Notes under the pieces: model-generated
What the model saw: the letters and a program-made list of their open reading frames with translations, nothing else
Database searches by the model: none
Told to the model about the DNA's origin: nothing
Program-made: the position numbers and the translations under genes
Source of the DNA: DASXMX01 sp036794395
Lineage (GTDB): Bacteria; Planctomycetota; Phycisphaerae; Tepidisphaerales; Tepidisphaeraceae
NCBI GenBank assembly: GCA_036794395.1
Contig: DAIRGS010000076.1
Location: 1-25,161 of the forward strand
Direction of reading: 5' to 3'
Length of the DNA: 25,161 nt
Shown here: piece after piece, positions 6,243 to 14,858 of the stretch
Layout: every line of letters begins with the position of its first letter
Position numbering within the stretch: position 1 is the first letter of the stretch

Positions 6243-7505
6243 ATGCGTCTACTTCGCTCGGCTATTGCCGTGCTTACGTTGGCATTCACCGCATGCACGA
6301 ACGTTCATACGCCGGCTGATGCCAAAGGTCGGCTGGCGGCACCGGACGATCTGGTTGAAGAATTGCACCGAAGCGTAACCCATCTGGCTGTCGATATCGG
6401 CGAACGAAACTGCTACCGGCCTGCAAAGCTGGAAGCGGCTGCCGAATGGATCGCCGCGGAATTCAAGGCGATGGGTTACCCGACCCGGCGACTGCCGGTC
6501 CAAGTGCCGGCTGGTATGCCGTACGGGTGTGGCGCCCGCACGGTCTGGAATGTGGAGGCGGAGAAGCCCGGGACCGATCTGGCAAACGAAATCATCGTCA
6601 TCGGGGCACACTATGACAGCAAAGTCGCCATGCCTCACTGGCACGATCACGGCCCTCCGCTGCCGCAGAACCCCGGAACGCCGGGCGCGGATGATAACGC
6701 CTCCGGCATTGCCGGCGTTCTTGCGGTGGCTCGAATGCTGAAGGACCATCCGTTGCGCCGGACGATCAAGTTCGTCGCGTTTGTGAACGAGGAGCCGCCG
6801 TTCTTCCGATCCGATGTGATGGGCAGCCTGGTGTACGCCAAGAGCCTTGTGGGTGAAGGGTCTTTGAATGGAGCCACCGGGCGCAAGATTGCAGGGATGA
6901 TTTCTTTTGAAATGCTCGGGTATTACGCGAAGGCGGAGCAAACGAAGCGTCTCTTTGGAACGGCGGTCACCGGCCTCACATCGAAGCCAGATTATGTTGC
7001 GATGTTAAGCAATTGGACTTCCGGACCATTTGCACAGCGGTGCGGCCTGACGTTCAGTCGCCATGCGTCGATAACCGTGCGGGTGACACGGCTACCGCTG
7101 TTATCAAAGCGCTTCGGATGGTCGGACGACTGGTCGTTCTGGCAAGTCGGCGTGCCCGCATTTTCGGTGACAGACACGGCCTACTTGCGCAACGACCATT
7201 ACCACGAGGTGAGCGACACGCCGGCAACACTTGATTTTATTAAGATGGCCGAGGTTGTGTGGGGCTTGCAATTTGTGGTCGATGCGCTGGGCGGCGAGGC
7301 GTCAGGAGCAAGAGGGACGACGTCGGGAATAGCAAGTAAGGATTCGACGTTCATAGCTCCGGTCTCTATGGCCCTGTCACGAAGAAGCCGTGATGGTCAG
7401 GTGCTTGTCGAAAGCTGGGCAGGTTCGGAGGCGCGTTTCGGCTCTTTGAACGGCGGACGCATCTTCAGCCCGAGGGTATCGAGCAATTCCCGGTCGGCGT
7501 CATAG
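6243..7505 (+). CDS. Exported M28-family zinc peptidase
   Basis: This 420-residue protein has an N-terminal export signal with a possible lipobox (TLAFTAC, Cys18; Phe at -3 is atypical). The M28 aminopeptidase-like domain runs from about 35 to 390. Metal ligands are visible: His123 and Asp125 in IGAHYDS, Asp in GADDNASG (148-155), Glu183/Glu184 in FVNEEPP and His in NDHYHEVSDTP. Two zinc ions in this family hydrolyse N-terminal peptide bonds, and related members cyclise glutamine. The start at 6243 directly precedes the signal sequence; an in-frame ATG at 6204 would add 13 residues. The last ~70 residues lie beyond the conserved domain and run 109 bases into the 3' end of the convergent bioB gene. 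Substrate unknown. Confidence 0.87.
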   Translation: MRLLRSAIAVLTLAFTACTNVHTPADAKGRLAAPDDLVEELHRSVTHLAVDIGERNCYRPAKLEAAAEWIAAEFKAMGYPTRRLPVQVPAGMPYGCGARTVWNVEAEKPGTDLANEIIVIGAHYDSKVAMPHWHDHGPPLPQNPGTPGADDNASGIAGVLAVARMLKDHPLRRTIKFVAFVNEEPPFFRSDVMGSLVYAKSLVGEGSLNGATGRKIAGMISFEMLGYYAKAEQTKRLFGTAVTGLTSKPDYVAMLSNWTSGPFAQRCGLTFSRHASITVRVTRLPLLSKRFGWSDDWSFWQVGVPAFSVTDTAYLRNDHYHEVSDTPATLDFIKMAEVVWGLQFVVDALGGEASGARGTTSGIASKDSTFIAPVSMALSRRSRDGQVLVESWAGSEARFGSLNGGRIFSPRVSSNSRSAS

Positions 7506-8416
7506 TCGGCGCAGGGGACGGCGCGGGTCAGCATTTTACGGTCTTCGCTGGAGAAGATCGAGTTGGCGCCGGCCATGAAACAGAGTGCCTGGTCGCTGTC
7601 GGACATCTTGTGCCGGCCGGCCGAGAGGCGGACGACGGCGTTGGGCATGAGGATGCGGGCGGTGGCGATCATGCGGACGGTTTCGCAGATTTCGACGTCG
7701 GGGTTTTCGCCGAGCGGGGTGCCTTTTACTTTCGAGAGGACGTTGATCGGCACGGATTCGGGCGGCGGAGAAAGGTTCGCCAGCGTGTGAAGCATCATGA
7801 CGCGATCGCGTTCGGTTTCGCCGAGTCCGATGATCCCGCCGCAGCAGACAGTGACGTCGGTTTTGCGGACATTGGCGAGGGTCTTAAGGCGGTCTTCGTA
7901 AGTGCGGGTCGTGATGATGGTGGAATAGAATTCGGAGGAGGTGTCGAGATTGTGGTTGTAGGCATACAGCCCGGCCTCATCGAGCCGGCGGGCCTGGTCT
8001 TCGTTGAGCATGCCCAGCGTGCAGCAGACTTCGACGCCGAGGGCGGTGACGTCCGACACCATATCCAGAACGCGATCGAACTGTTTGCCGTCGCGCACTT
8101 CGCGCCAGGCGGCGCCCATACAGACCCGGCTGACGCCGGCGGCCTTGGCCCGCCGGGCGATTTCCATCACCTCTTCCTTTTCCATCAGCGGAGAGGCTTT
8201 TATTTCGGTTTGATAGCGCGAGGATTGCGAGCAGTAGGAGCAATCTTCGGGGCAGCCGCCGGTCTTGATGGAGATCAGCTTGCAGACCTGCACCTCGGCC
8301 GGGTCGTGGTGCTGGCGATGAACGCCGGCGGCTCGGTAGACCAACTCGAGAAAAGGCGAGGAGAAAACAGCTTGGACCTCATCAAGGGTCCAGTCATGAC
8401 GGGGCTCGGCCTGCAT
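7397..8416 (-). CDS. bioB: Biotin synthase
   Basis: This 339-residue radical-SAM enzyme inserts sulfur into dethiobiotin in the last step of biotin synthesis. The 4Fe-4S/SAM motif is CPEDCSYC (Cys55, Cys59, Cys62). The ligands of the sacrificial 2Fe-2S cluster are in place: Cys in RVCMGAAW (99), Cys in EVCCTLG (131), Cys in VCCGGIIGLGE (191) and Arg in RLSAGR (263). YNHNLDTS is a further BioB hallmark. GGAAGGA lies about 12 bases upstream of the ATG. The gene is last in a minus-strand run after three small exported or membrane proteins, 39 bases from the nearest. No other biotin genes are in the window. The 3' end overlaps the convergent peptidase gene. Confidence 0.96.
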   Translation of the reverse strand: MQAEPRHDWTLDEVQAVFSSPFLELVYRAAGVHRQHHDPAEVQVCKLISIKTGGCPEDCSYCSQSSRYQTEIKASPLMEKEEVMEIARRAKAAGVSRVCMGAAWREVRDGKQFDRVLDMVSDVTALGVEVCCTLGMLNEDQARRLDEAGLYAYNHNLDTSSEFYSTIITTRTYEDRLKTLANVRKTDVTVCCGGIIGLGETERDRVMMLHTLANLSPPPESVPINVLSKVKGTPLGENPDVEICETVRMIATARILMPNAVVRLSAGRHKMSDSDQALCFMAGANSIFSSEDRKMLTRAVPCADYDADRELLDTLGLKMRPPFKEPKRASEPAQLSTST

Positions 8417-8455
8417 CGGCGTGTGAGTCCTTCCGGAAAGATGAAAAGGCTGAAA

Positions 8456-8743
8456 CTAGCGGGCCGGGATGGCTCCGGCAAAAGCATCCTGAATGGGCTT
8501 GACCGCGCGCAGGACAAGGGATCTGCGGCTGGGGTCATAGTTGAATGCCGCCATCTGGCCGCTGCGGCTATCGAGCACGTAAAGGACCTCGTCGCCGGGC
8601 TGCTGGCGGGCGGTGATGGCCTGGTAGTCGCGATCCTTGGCGACAAAATCCGCCATCGAGCGCGACGGCACCATCAGGTTGGCGACAAAGAGCATCACCG
8701 CAGTCAGCGAAAGCAGCCCAATCGTATAAGTTCGTTTGTTCAT
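8456..8743 (-). CDS. Small exported protein, paralogue of its upstream neighbour
   Basis: This 95-residue protein has an N-terminal signal or anchor (MNKRTYTIGLLSLTAVMLFV) and a short domain centred on DEVLYVLDSRSGQMAAFNYD. The same core, NELIYIIDTQNGLLSARLFD, occurs in the gene immediately upstream, so the pair arose by duplication. The pattern looks like a single beta-hairpin repeat of the kind seen in beta-propeller blades. Start 8743 is the first ATG before the signal; an in-frame GTG at 8782 would overlap the upstream gene and has no advantage. No clear ribosome site is seen, so translation may depend on coupling to the upstream gene. Function unknown. Confidence 0.72.
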   Translation of the reverse strand: MNKRTYTIGLLSLTAVMLFVANLMVPSRSMADFVAKDRDYQAITARQQPGDEVLYVLDSRSGQMAAFNYDPSRRSLVLRAVKPIQDAFAGAIPAR

Positions 8744-8771
8744 GATGAATCTCGGTTTGATTTCGACAGGA

Positions 8772-9101
8772 TTAGTAACCACGGCCGCGCGGACGGTTGG
8801 GGCCGGCGGCGGCTCCGTTCCCGTTTCCGAAGATGCGATTCAGCTGAATCGGCGCCATGTCCTGGAAGACCTGTCCATCGAATAGCCGAGCGCTGAGCAA
8901 GCCGTTTTGGGTATCGATGATGTAGATCAGCTCATTAGGCGTGCCATTCACCGAGCCGGGCACCATGAGGTAATCCGAGGGCCGGTTGGCGGCTCCCGGG
9001 GCCTGGGCGACAGCGGCATTGGGTTTGAGCCATTGCCCGACAAATGTGGTCAGGAGCAATACGTTGAGCGCGACCAGCGCCCACACCAGCTTCGATCTCA
9101 T
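8772..9101 (-). CDS. Small exported protein with single propeller-like motif
   Basis: This 109-residue protein begins MRSKLVWALVALNVLLLTTF, a signal peptide or N-terminal anchor, followed by an Ala/Pro/Asn-rich stretch and the motif NELIYIIDTQNGLLSARLFD shared with the next gene. It ends in a Gly/Asn/Arg-rich tail (FGNGNGAAAGPNRPRGRGY). AAGGAG lies seven bases before the ATG, a good start. It forms a tandem paralogue pair with 8456-8743 and precedes bioB in the same direction. I recognise no characterised family; a periplasmic or membrane-anchored role is inferred from the signal alone. Confidence 0.78.
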   Translation of the reverse strand: MRSKLVWALVALNVLLLTTFVGQWLKPNAAVAQAPGAANRPSDYLMVPGSVNGTPNELIYIIDTQNGLLSARLFDGQVFQDMAPIQLNRIFGNGNGAAAGPNRPRGRGY

Positions 9102-9173
9102 AGCGGTCTCCTTCTAAGCGAATGCGTTGGGAAAACCATAATCGGCCGAGCGTCGAGCGTTCCGCGCGCCAGT

Positions 9174-9425
9174 TCAGTCCATGTGCGTGCGCTTGGCATC
9201 TTTGAAAATGGCGGCCATGCTCATCACCGACAACGTCAGGAAAGCGAGCCACACCAAAGCGACAGATGCCTTAACGACCTGCACTTTACCGGGATAGCCT
9301 TCAGTACGTGCATCATTCGGGGGCACCTCTTCATCGACAGCGGCACGGGCCGACGAAGGCATTGCCAATACGCCGCACAGAACGACGGCCGCGATTGATT
9401 GTCGCCACTTCATGGAATGCATCAT
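9174..9425 (-). CDS. Small protein with signal peptide and one membrane helix
   Basis: This 83-residue protein starts MMHSMKWRQSIAAVVLCGVL and has a probable signal peptidase site near SSARA, then a short acidic periplasmic stretch (DEEVPPNDARTEGYP), one hydrophobic helix (about 53-72) and a basic/acidic tail AIFKDAKRTHMD. The two adjacent ATGs at 9425 and 9422 follow GGGGGGG, either of which may be used. It leads the minus-strand run 9425-7397 that ends with bioB, and is divergent from the sulfotransferase gene. The size and layout resemble small assembly subunits of membrane complexes, but I cannot name a family. Confidence 0.68.
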   Translation of the reverse strand: MMHSMKWRQSIAAVVLCGVLAMPSSARAAVDEEVPPNDARTEGYPGKVQVVKASVALVWLAFLTLSVMSMAAIFKDAKRTHMD

Positions 9426-9546
9426 AACCCCCCCGCCGCAAATTGGGCAAGTTCAGATCGGCGCTTGTTACTGCAATGCGGTTTTGGTGAAGTCTGGATT
9501 CGTGATCGGATGACCGTAGCATTGCAACGAGCCGATTGATCTCTCA

Positions 9547-11034
9547 ATGGAGCCGCAGTTTCCGACAGCCCCGACCCCCGCCACCGACCGGACCCGCAAA
9601 GCACGCGAGTCTGGTGCGGCAGGCAGCGCGTTATTCGCTCAGCAACGGCATGCCGAGGCGTTGATCTGCTATCGCCAGGCGTTGGAGTTCGCGCCATCGG
9701 ATCCCCAACTTCATTTTGGCCTCGCGTGCGCCGCTTTGGCTCTCGGCGACAAGGTACTCGGCCGAATTCACATTTTAAAGGCGATTGAGGCTGCACCCAG
9801 TTTTTCAAGGGCACACGATGCATTGGCCCGGCTGCTGCATGAGACCCATGAGACCGAAGCAGCGCTAAAGCATTCGGCGATTTCCGTTCAACTGGAACCG
9901 GCTCAAGCCGAGTTTCACTTGACGCACGCCCTGCTGCTGGAAGCGAACGGCCAACATGCCGATGCGTGGGATGCAGCGCAGCTTCTGTTGAAATCGCCAG
10001 GGCTTGCCGATCGCGCGATCAGCCTTTGCACACGGGTAGGCCCAAAACTGGATCGAGTTGGCGAGGCGGTCTCGTTGGTAGAAGCCGCCCTCGCTGGCGT
10101 TGACCTGGAGGCCGCCGCGCGACGTCACCTGCATTTTGCGGCGGCGACCTTATTCGATCGCGTCGGGCGCTATGACGAAGCCTTTGAACAAGCCCGGATG
10201 GCGCATCAGATGTTGCGAAGGCCATATGATGCCGCAGTTCGCGCCAGGCAGTTTAGCACCCGGATCGAGCATTGGACTGCCGCCTGCGTGGCGAGCCTAC
10301 CCCGCGCTACGCATGGTTCGGATCGTCCGGTGTTCATTGTTGGTATGCCGCGATCGGGGACATCGCTTGTTGAGCAGATTCTGGGATGTCACCCGGAGGT
10401 TTTTGCCGGCGGCGAATTAACTGCAATGAATAAGACCGCACAGGCGCTCGATTCCCTTGGCGTACCCTACCCGCGCTCGCTGGAAGCCCTCACGATTGAC
10501 CAGGCCAATCAGGTTGCCGGCGTCTATCTGCGGACGATCGAAACCTTGAATCCCGCTGCGCGGCGCGTGACCGACAAGATGCCTTTGAACTTCATGTATC
10601 TGGATCTGGTTCACACGCTATTGCCTGAGAGCCGGATTATCCATTGCATTCGCGACGCTTTTGATACGTGTCTTTCGTGTTACCTGACGGAATTCGAAAT
10701 CGGGTACGACTTTGCTGATGATTTGAAGAACCTGGGCGCGTTCTACCGCGATTACCGCAAGATCGTCGCGCATTGGAAAAACGTATTGCCTCTGAAGATC
10801 CTGGAAGTGCGGTACGAAGAGGTTGTGGAGGATTTGGAGGGGCAGGCACGGCGGATGGTGGGGTTTCTGGAGTTGCCGTGGGATGACCGGTGCCTGCGAT
10901 TTCACGAGAGCAGCCGGGCGGTGAACACCGCCAGCCGCGAGCAAGTGCGCCAGCCGATTTATACCTCATCGGTGGGACGGTGGAAGAAGTACGCGAAGCA
11001 CCTTGAATACATTCGCGTGGGGCTGGGCATGTAG
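9547..11034 (+). CDS. TPR-repeat sulfotransferase
   Basis: This 495-residue fusion protein has N-terminal tetratricopeptide repeats (about 20-225, e.g. AEALICYRQALEFAPSDPQ and DEAFEQARMAH) and a C-terminal sulfotransferase domain (about 260-480). The 5'-phosphosulfate loop VGMPRSGTSLVEQIL (265-279) and the 3'-phosphate region CIRDAFDTCLSCY (367-379) are the PAPS-binding signatures. The family transfers sulfate from PAPS to sugars, proteins or small molecules; the TPRs probably select the acceptor. There is no signal peptide, so it acts in the cytoplasm or at the membrane face. The acceptor is unknown. No clear ribosome site precedes the ATG at 9547. Confidence 0.9.
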   Translation: MEPQFPTAPTPATDRTRKARESGAAGSALFAQQRHAEALICYRQALEFAPSDPQLHFGLACAALALGDKVLGRIHILKAIEAAPSFSRAHDALARLLHETHETEAALKHSAISVQLEPAQAEFHLTHALLLEANGQHADAWDAAQLLLKSPGLADRAISLCTRVGPKLDRVGEAVSLVEAALAGVDLEAAARRHLHFAAATLFDRVGRYDEAFEQARMAHQMLRRPYDAAVRARQFSTRIEHWTAACVASLPRATHGSDRPVFIVGMPRSGTSLVEQILGCHPEVFAGGELTAMNKTAQALDSLGVPYPRSLEALTIDQANQVAGVYLRTIETLNPAARRVTDKMPLNFMYLDLVHTLLPESRIIHCIRDAFDTCLSCYLTEFEIGYDFADDLKNLGAFYRDYRKIVAHWKNVLPLKILEVRYEEVVEDLEGQARRMVGFLELPWDDRCLRFHESSRAVNTASREQVRQPIYTSSVGRWKKYAKHLEYIRVGLGM

Positions 11035-11057
11035 AGCAAGCTCACTGGGAAAGCGTT

Positions 11058-12749
11058 TTAGACAATTTGAATGGTCATATCGCCAAGACTGGCGTTTTGA
11101 GCAGTGAGTTGCGCTGCGAGTGTCGCCGCATCATGAACATTGCGCAGGTCGATATGGCGATGGCCGGCGACGAATTGGAGCCGGCCAATGCCGCCGCCGG
11201 CCACTCCGAAGGGCGTGCCGGTGTTGTCAAGCATGACGTCGCTCAGCTGCAAAGTACCCAGCGACGATGCGGCGATGTAGGAACTGATGAAATCATTGGG
11301 GTGTATGCCACCGGTGATTGTGATGGCTTTAATGGATGCGTCGGCGGAGAAATCCGATGCGGCACCTGGGAGTCCGTTTGTCGAAACGGAGGCGACCGCC
11401 GCCAAGACTGCGGAGAACTGCATCAGTTTTATGGAGATCGAACCGATGTTGCCGGCAACATTGATGTGTGCAAATGAAAGGCCCTTGGCCTTAAGCGTGT
11501 TCAGATCTGTGATTCCGGGCGCAGTCAATGTGATCGTAGCCGCATCGACGTAACCACGCACGCTGATGGTTCGGATCGTTGGGGCGGTTAGTTTACCCAT
11601 TAGGTTTCCACGGCATGCAATCGACGGCAGGGCGCTGAACGTTGCGTTCCAATCGAGCGCCGTACTTCCGACACTCAAGGGCGCGCTGGGTCCCACAATA
11701 TTCCACGTTCCGCCAACTTCCCCGGGAATCGTCATGTGATCGAGTGTGCGAGCCGGGGCACCCTCCCCGGAAAGCTGGAGGCCCGGCGTAAAGCTGCCCT
11801 TCACCTTGATGGCACGTACGAATGCAGCGGAAAACAATTCATTAACGTTATCGCTGTTGCCCCATTGAAGCATCTTGATGCTGTTGACTGGCGACGAGGA
11901 ACTGAAATTCTCATCGACAAACGATTTACCGATGATCGTGACGCCCCCTGAGCCCACGGAAATGGTGCCGCCCTGAGCATAATCGACGTTGATGCCGGGC
12001 AGAGCGCCTGCGATGCTCACGTCGCCTTCGATGATCGCGTTGCTCACATCCAATCGCCCCAGGTCGCCGGTCGCGGTGATATTCCCGACAGACGCCAGGC
12101 CGTTGGGGGATTTTTGGCCGGCGACGGACAATGTAGACGCGGCCGTGGTGTCGCTGAGGGTAATGGACTCCAATTCTTCATTTGCTCCGTGGAGCACGGT
12201 GCCGGCACGGGCGAGATTGTCGCCGCCGAAATGGAGCACCGCGCTGCCCGGCCCGACAAGCGAAACAGTGGCGGAAGCACCACTGGATTGTTGATAATGA
12301 ATTGAGGTCGGACTTCCCGCGCCCAGAAGGACATCAAGCGCGCGGGTGTCGGCGGCGGTGATCTGGACACGAAAGGTATTGGAGACACGAAGCCCATTTG
12401 GATCGGTGGCAGAGATTTGAATTCGTGCAAACCCGGATTGGCCGGCGACCGGAGTGATCGTCAGCGCGGGGCCGCTAACCGATGCGGTGACGACCGATGG
12501 ATTTGTCGAATTGGCGGCAAAGGCCAGGTCAGAAGCGCCGGTGTTATCTGCAAAAACACCATAGAGATAAGCCTGTTCCGGCCCAGAATCCTGAGCGAAG
12601 ACTTGATCGGGAATGGCGTTGATTACGACAGCATCAAAGAGCTTTCGTTGTTCAAGGGATTCAATGGTGTAAGGACGGTCATGACCGCGTCGCTGAGTGC
12701 GGCGAGACGCTGAGTGGCGCGATGTCGCTGGGGAATTGAGTAACGGCAT
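11058..12749 (-). CDS. Secreted LEPR-XLL-type surface protein with Ig-like domain
   Basis: This protein of about 563 residues has the planctomycete surface-protein N-terminus: a long basic leader followed by SLEQRKLFDA (31-40), a variant of the LEPR-XLL motif thought to mark exported proteins. An Ig/cadherin-like domain follows (about 42-135: AIPDQVF, ALTITPVAGQSGFARI, SATDPNG). The rest is a series of short strands rich in Gly, Ser, Thr, Ala and Ile (for example LGRLDVSNAIIEGDVSIAG), suggesting a beta-helix or repeated beta-strand stalk. GGAGG precedes an ATG at 12749 by 11 bases and an in-frame GTG at 12752 by 8, so either may be the start. No enzymatic motif is visible. A role in cell surface or matrix is inferred. 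Confidence 0.8.
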   Translation of the reverse strand: MPLLNSPATSRHSASRRTQRRGHDRPYTIESLEQRKLFDAVVINAIPDQVFAQDSGPEQAYLYGVFADNTGASDLAFAANSTNPSVVTASVSGPALTITPVAGQSGFARIQISATDPNGLRVSNTFRVQITAADTRALDVLLGAGSPTSIHYQQSSGASATVSLVGPGSAVLHFGGDNLARAGTVLHGANEELESITLSDTTAASTLSVAGQKSPNGLASVGNITATGDLGRLDVSNAIIEGDVSIAGALPGINVDYAQGGTISVGSGGVTIIGKSFVDENFSSSSPVNSIKMLQWGNSDNVNELFSAAFVRAIKVKGSFTPGLQLSGEGAPARTLDHMTIPGEVGGTWNIVGPSAPLSVGSTALDWNATFSALPSIACRGNLMGKLTAPTIRTISVRGYVDAATITLTAPGITDLNTLKAKGLSFAHINVAGNIGSISIKLMQFSAVLAAVASVSTNGLPGAASDFSADASIKAITITGGIHPNDFISSYIAASSLGTLQLSDVMLDNTGTPFGVAGGGIGRLQFVAGHRHIDLRNVHDAATLAAQLTAQNASLGDMTIQIV

Positions 12750-12908
12750 CACCCGTTGGTCCTCCAAATTGATTGTCGGGAACGCGCCCGACCGCTACTG
12801 CCGCTGCCAAGGTAAATCTCTAACGTGGGCTTGTCCACCCACGGCAGTGCTTGCCACACATTCTTCTCATCCGTACCATCCGCGACTTTCCACGAAGGGA
12901 TAACGCTC

Positions 12909-14528
12909 ATGAAGATTCTGGTCGCCGACAAGCTGGCGGATGAAGGCCTCGAGGTGTTGAAGAAGCAGGAGATGACGTTCGACGCCAAAGTGGGCCTGAC
13001 AGAAGATGAGCTCGCGGCGGCAGTGGGCGGATATGACGCGCTGATCGTGCGGTCGGGCGCGAAGGTGACCGCAAAGGTGCTCCAGAATCCGGGGAACCTG
13101 AAGGCCATCGCGCGGGCGGGCGTGGGCGTGGATAATATCGATCTGGACGCCGCCACGGCCAAGGGCATTCTCGTACTCAACACGGCAGAGGCATCAACAC
13201 TTTCGACGGCGGAACATGCGCTGGCGTTGATGATGGCGCTGGCCCGAAAGATCCCGCAGGCCGACGTACATGTGCGGAGCGGGCAGTGGAAGCGCAATCA
13301 GTATCAGGGCACGCAGTTGGCCGGCAAGACGCTGGGCGTGGTGGGGCTGGGGCGAATCGGTCGGACGGTTGCATCGCGTGCATTGGCGATGGAAATGAGC
13401 GTAATCGGGTACGACCCGTTTTACACCTCCCCTACCGCATTGGAAGGCCGGGTAAAGATGATCAGGGACTTCGACGAGTTTTTGTCGCAGCTTGATGTGA
13501 TTACGTTCCACGTGCCGGGCGGGGAGCAGACACGGCATCTGCTCAATCGCGAGCGGCTGTTCGGCAAGTGTAAGCCAAATCTTCTGGTGATTAACGATGC
13601 CCGCGGCGAGGTGGTGGATGAGATGGCGCTGGCCGAGGCGCTGAAGGAAAAAAAGATCGCGGGCGCGGGGATCGACGTGTATGTGCAGGAGCCGCCGGCA
13701 AAGGATCACCCGCTCTTTAAGCTTGAAAACACGGTGTTGACGCCGCACCTTGGGGCGAGCACTGATGAGGCGCAGACGGCTGTTTCGGTTCAAGCATGCG
13801 AGGCGATCGTCGCGTATTTGAAGAGAGGCGAGATTCGCGGGGCCGTGAATGCCGGCGGGATTAAGTTGGATCTGCCGCCGGATGAAGCGCCGTTTGCGAA
13901 GCTGGCGTCCCGCATCGGATCTCTTTTGGCCGGGATGAATGACAAGGGTTACAAGACGATTACCCTTCGCGCCAGCGGACAGCGAGCGCCGAAGTTGATG
14001 AACACGCTATTGCGGCTGGCGACAGTGGAGCTTCTCAAGCCACACCTGGATACGCCGGTGAATGTGATCAACGTGGAGCACCTGGCGCGGAGCCGGGGGA
14101 TTGAGCTGGTGCAGGTGCATGAATCCGAGCCGCCCGTGGGACTGGTTGGCGACATTGTTGGGGTACGGATCGATGGACCGGATGGCGAATCGCATCGCGT
14201 GCTGGGGACGGTTTACGCCGATGGGCTGCCGCGGGTGCTGCGGGTGGATAATTTCTCGATGGACATGGTACCTGAAGGGAACATGGCGCTGATTATGAAC
14301 CGCGATCAGCCGGGCGTGATTGGGTTGGTGGGATCTGCCTTTGGCGAGGCGAAGGTGAACATCGCGGACATGGTGATCTCCCGCGATTTCGCCAAAGACG
14401 GCACGGCTACTGCGATGATGCTGCTGAAGACCGACAGCCAGCCGCCGGCAGCTTTGCTGGAGACGCTGCGCTCCAAGCCGAATATTATTCGGGCGAAGGC
14501 ATTATCGCTGCCGGCGCGGAATGCTTAG
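12909..14528 (+). CDS. serA: D-3-phosphoglycerate dehydrogenase
   Basis: This 539-residue enzyme catalyses the first committed step of serine synthesis, oxidising 3-phosphoglycerate with NAD. The NAD site is VVGLGRIG (GxGxxG at 146-151). Catalytic residues fit the 2-hydroxyacid dehydrogenase triad: Arg232 in NDARGEVVDE, Glu261 in VQEPP and His280 in TPHLGAST. An allosteric substrate-binding domain (about 310-450) and a C-terminal ACT domain (about 465-539) make it the long form, as in Mycobacterium, likely to be serine-regulated. AAGGGA lies ten bases before the ATG. It is divergent from the LEQR surface-protein gene, with 159 bases between them, where I see no riboswitch. Confidence 0.96.
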   Translation: MKILVADKLADEGLEVLKKQEMTFDAKVGLTEDELAAAVGGYDALIVRSGAKVTAKVLQNPGNLKAIARAGVGVDNIDLDAATAKGILVLNTAEASTLSTAEHALALMMALARKIPQADVHVRSGQWKRNQYQGTQLAGKTLGVVGLGRIGRTVASRALAMEMSVIGYDPFYTSPTALEGRVKMIRDFDEFLSQLDVITFHVPGGEQTRHLLNRERLFGKCKPNLLVINDARGEVVDEMALAEALKEKKIAGAGIDVYVQEPPAKDHPLFKLENTVLTPHLGASTDEAQTAVSVQACEAIVAYLKRGEIRGAVNAGGIKLDLPPDEAPFAKLASRIGSLLAGMNDKGYKTITLRASGQRAPKLMNTLLRLATVELLKPHLDTPVNVINVEHLARSRGIELVQVHESEPPVGLVGDIVGVRIDGPDGESHRVLGTVYADGLPRVLRVDNFSMDMVPEGNMALIMNRDQPGVIGLVGSAFGEAKVNIADMVISRDFAKDGTATAMMLLKTDSQPPAALLETLRSKPNIIRAKALSLPARNA

Positions 14529-14626
14529 GACCTTTGTCAGAATCAGATTTGTAGGTGCATAGGCGTTGCGCGCTTACTCCCTTTCCCTTTGGGAGCTTGT
14601 CATTACCCACAGGTCGAAATCACGCG

Positions 14627-14666
14627 CCCTATTCTCCCTCCACCGGTACGCCGGGGGAGGGTAGGG
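14627..14666. repeat. GC-rich imperfect palindrome in the serA downstream gap
   Basis: CCCTATTCTCCCTCCACCGG is followed after four bases by CCGGGGGAGGGTAGGG, which forms an imperfect hairpin and is trailed by GAGGGGGGG. Short palindromes of this CTCCC/GGGAG kind recur in planctomycete intergenic DNA as far as I recall. In the gap 14529-14858 between serA and the next gene I see nothing else definite; the palindrome is about 100 bases past the serA stop and has no T-run, so it is a weak terminator candidate. Confidence 0.4.
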
Positions 14667-14858
14667 AGGGGGGGTTTCGAGCGTCCACCCTGGATTAAGG
14701 GAGTGTGGGCAGTGACAACTTTGCCAGAGGGTTGGGGACGGGGAATGCGAGGCGCCGCGTGATCCGCGCGCCATTCAGTCCGATTTCACAGCACGCCGCG
14801 ATTCGCGCGTTATGTTCGCGCTTCAATCTGAAGAATATCGCCGTCGTATGTCGCCACG

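Noticed and set aside
7610..8896. 428-codon plus-strand frame opposite bioB and the small exported genes
   Set aside because: It spans three convincing minus-strand genes and its protein is not family-like.
12750..12908. Riboswitch upstream of serA
   Set aside because: Only a weak CGTGGG...CCCACG hairpin is present; no known aptamer motif can be recognised.
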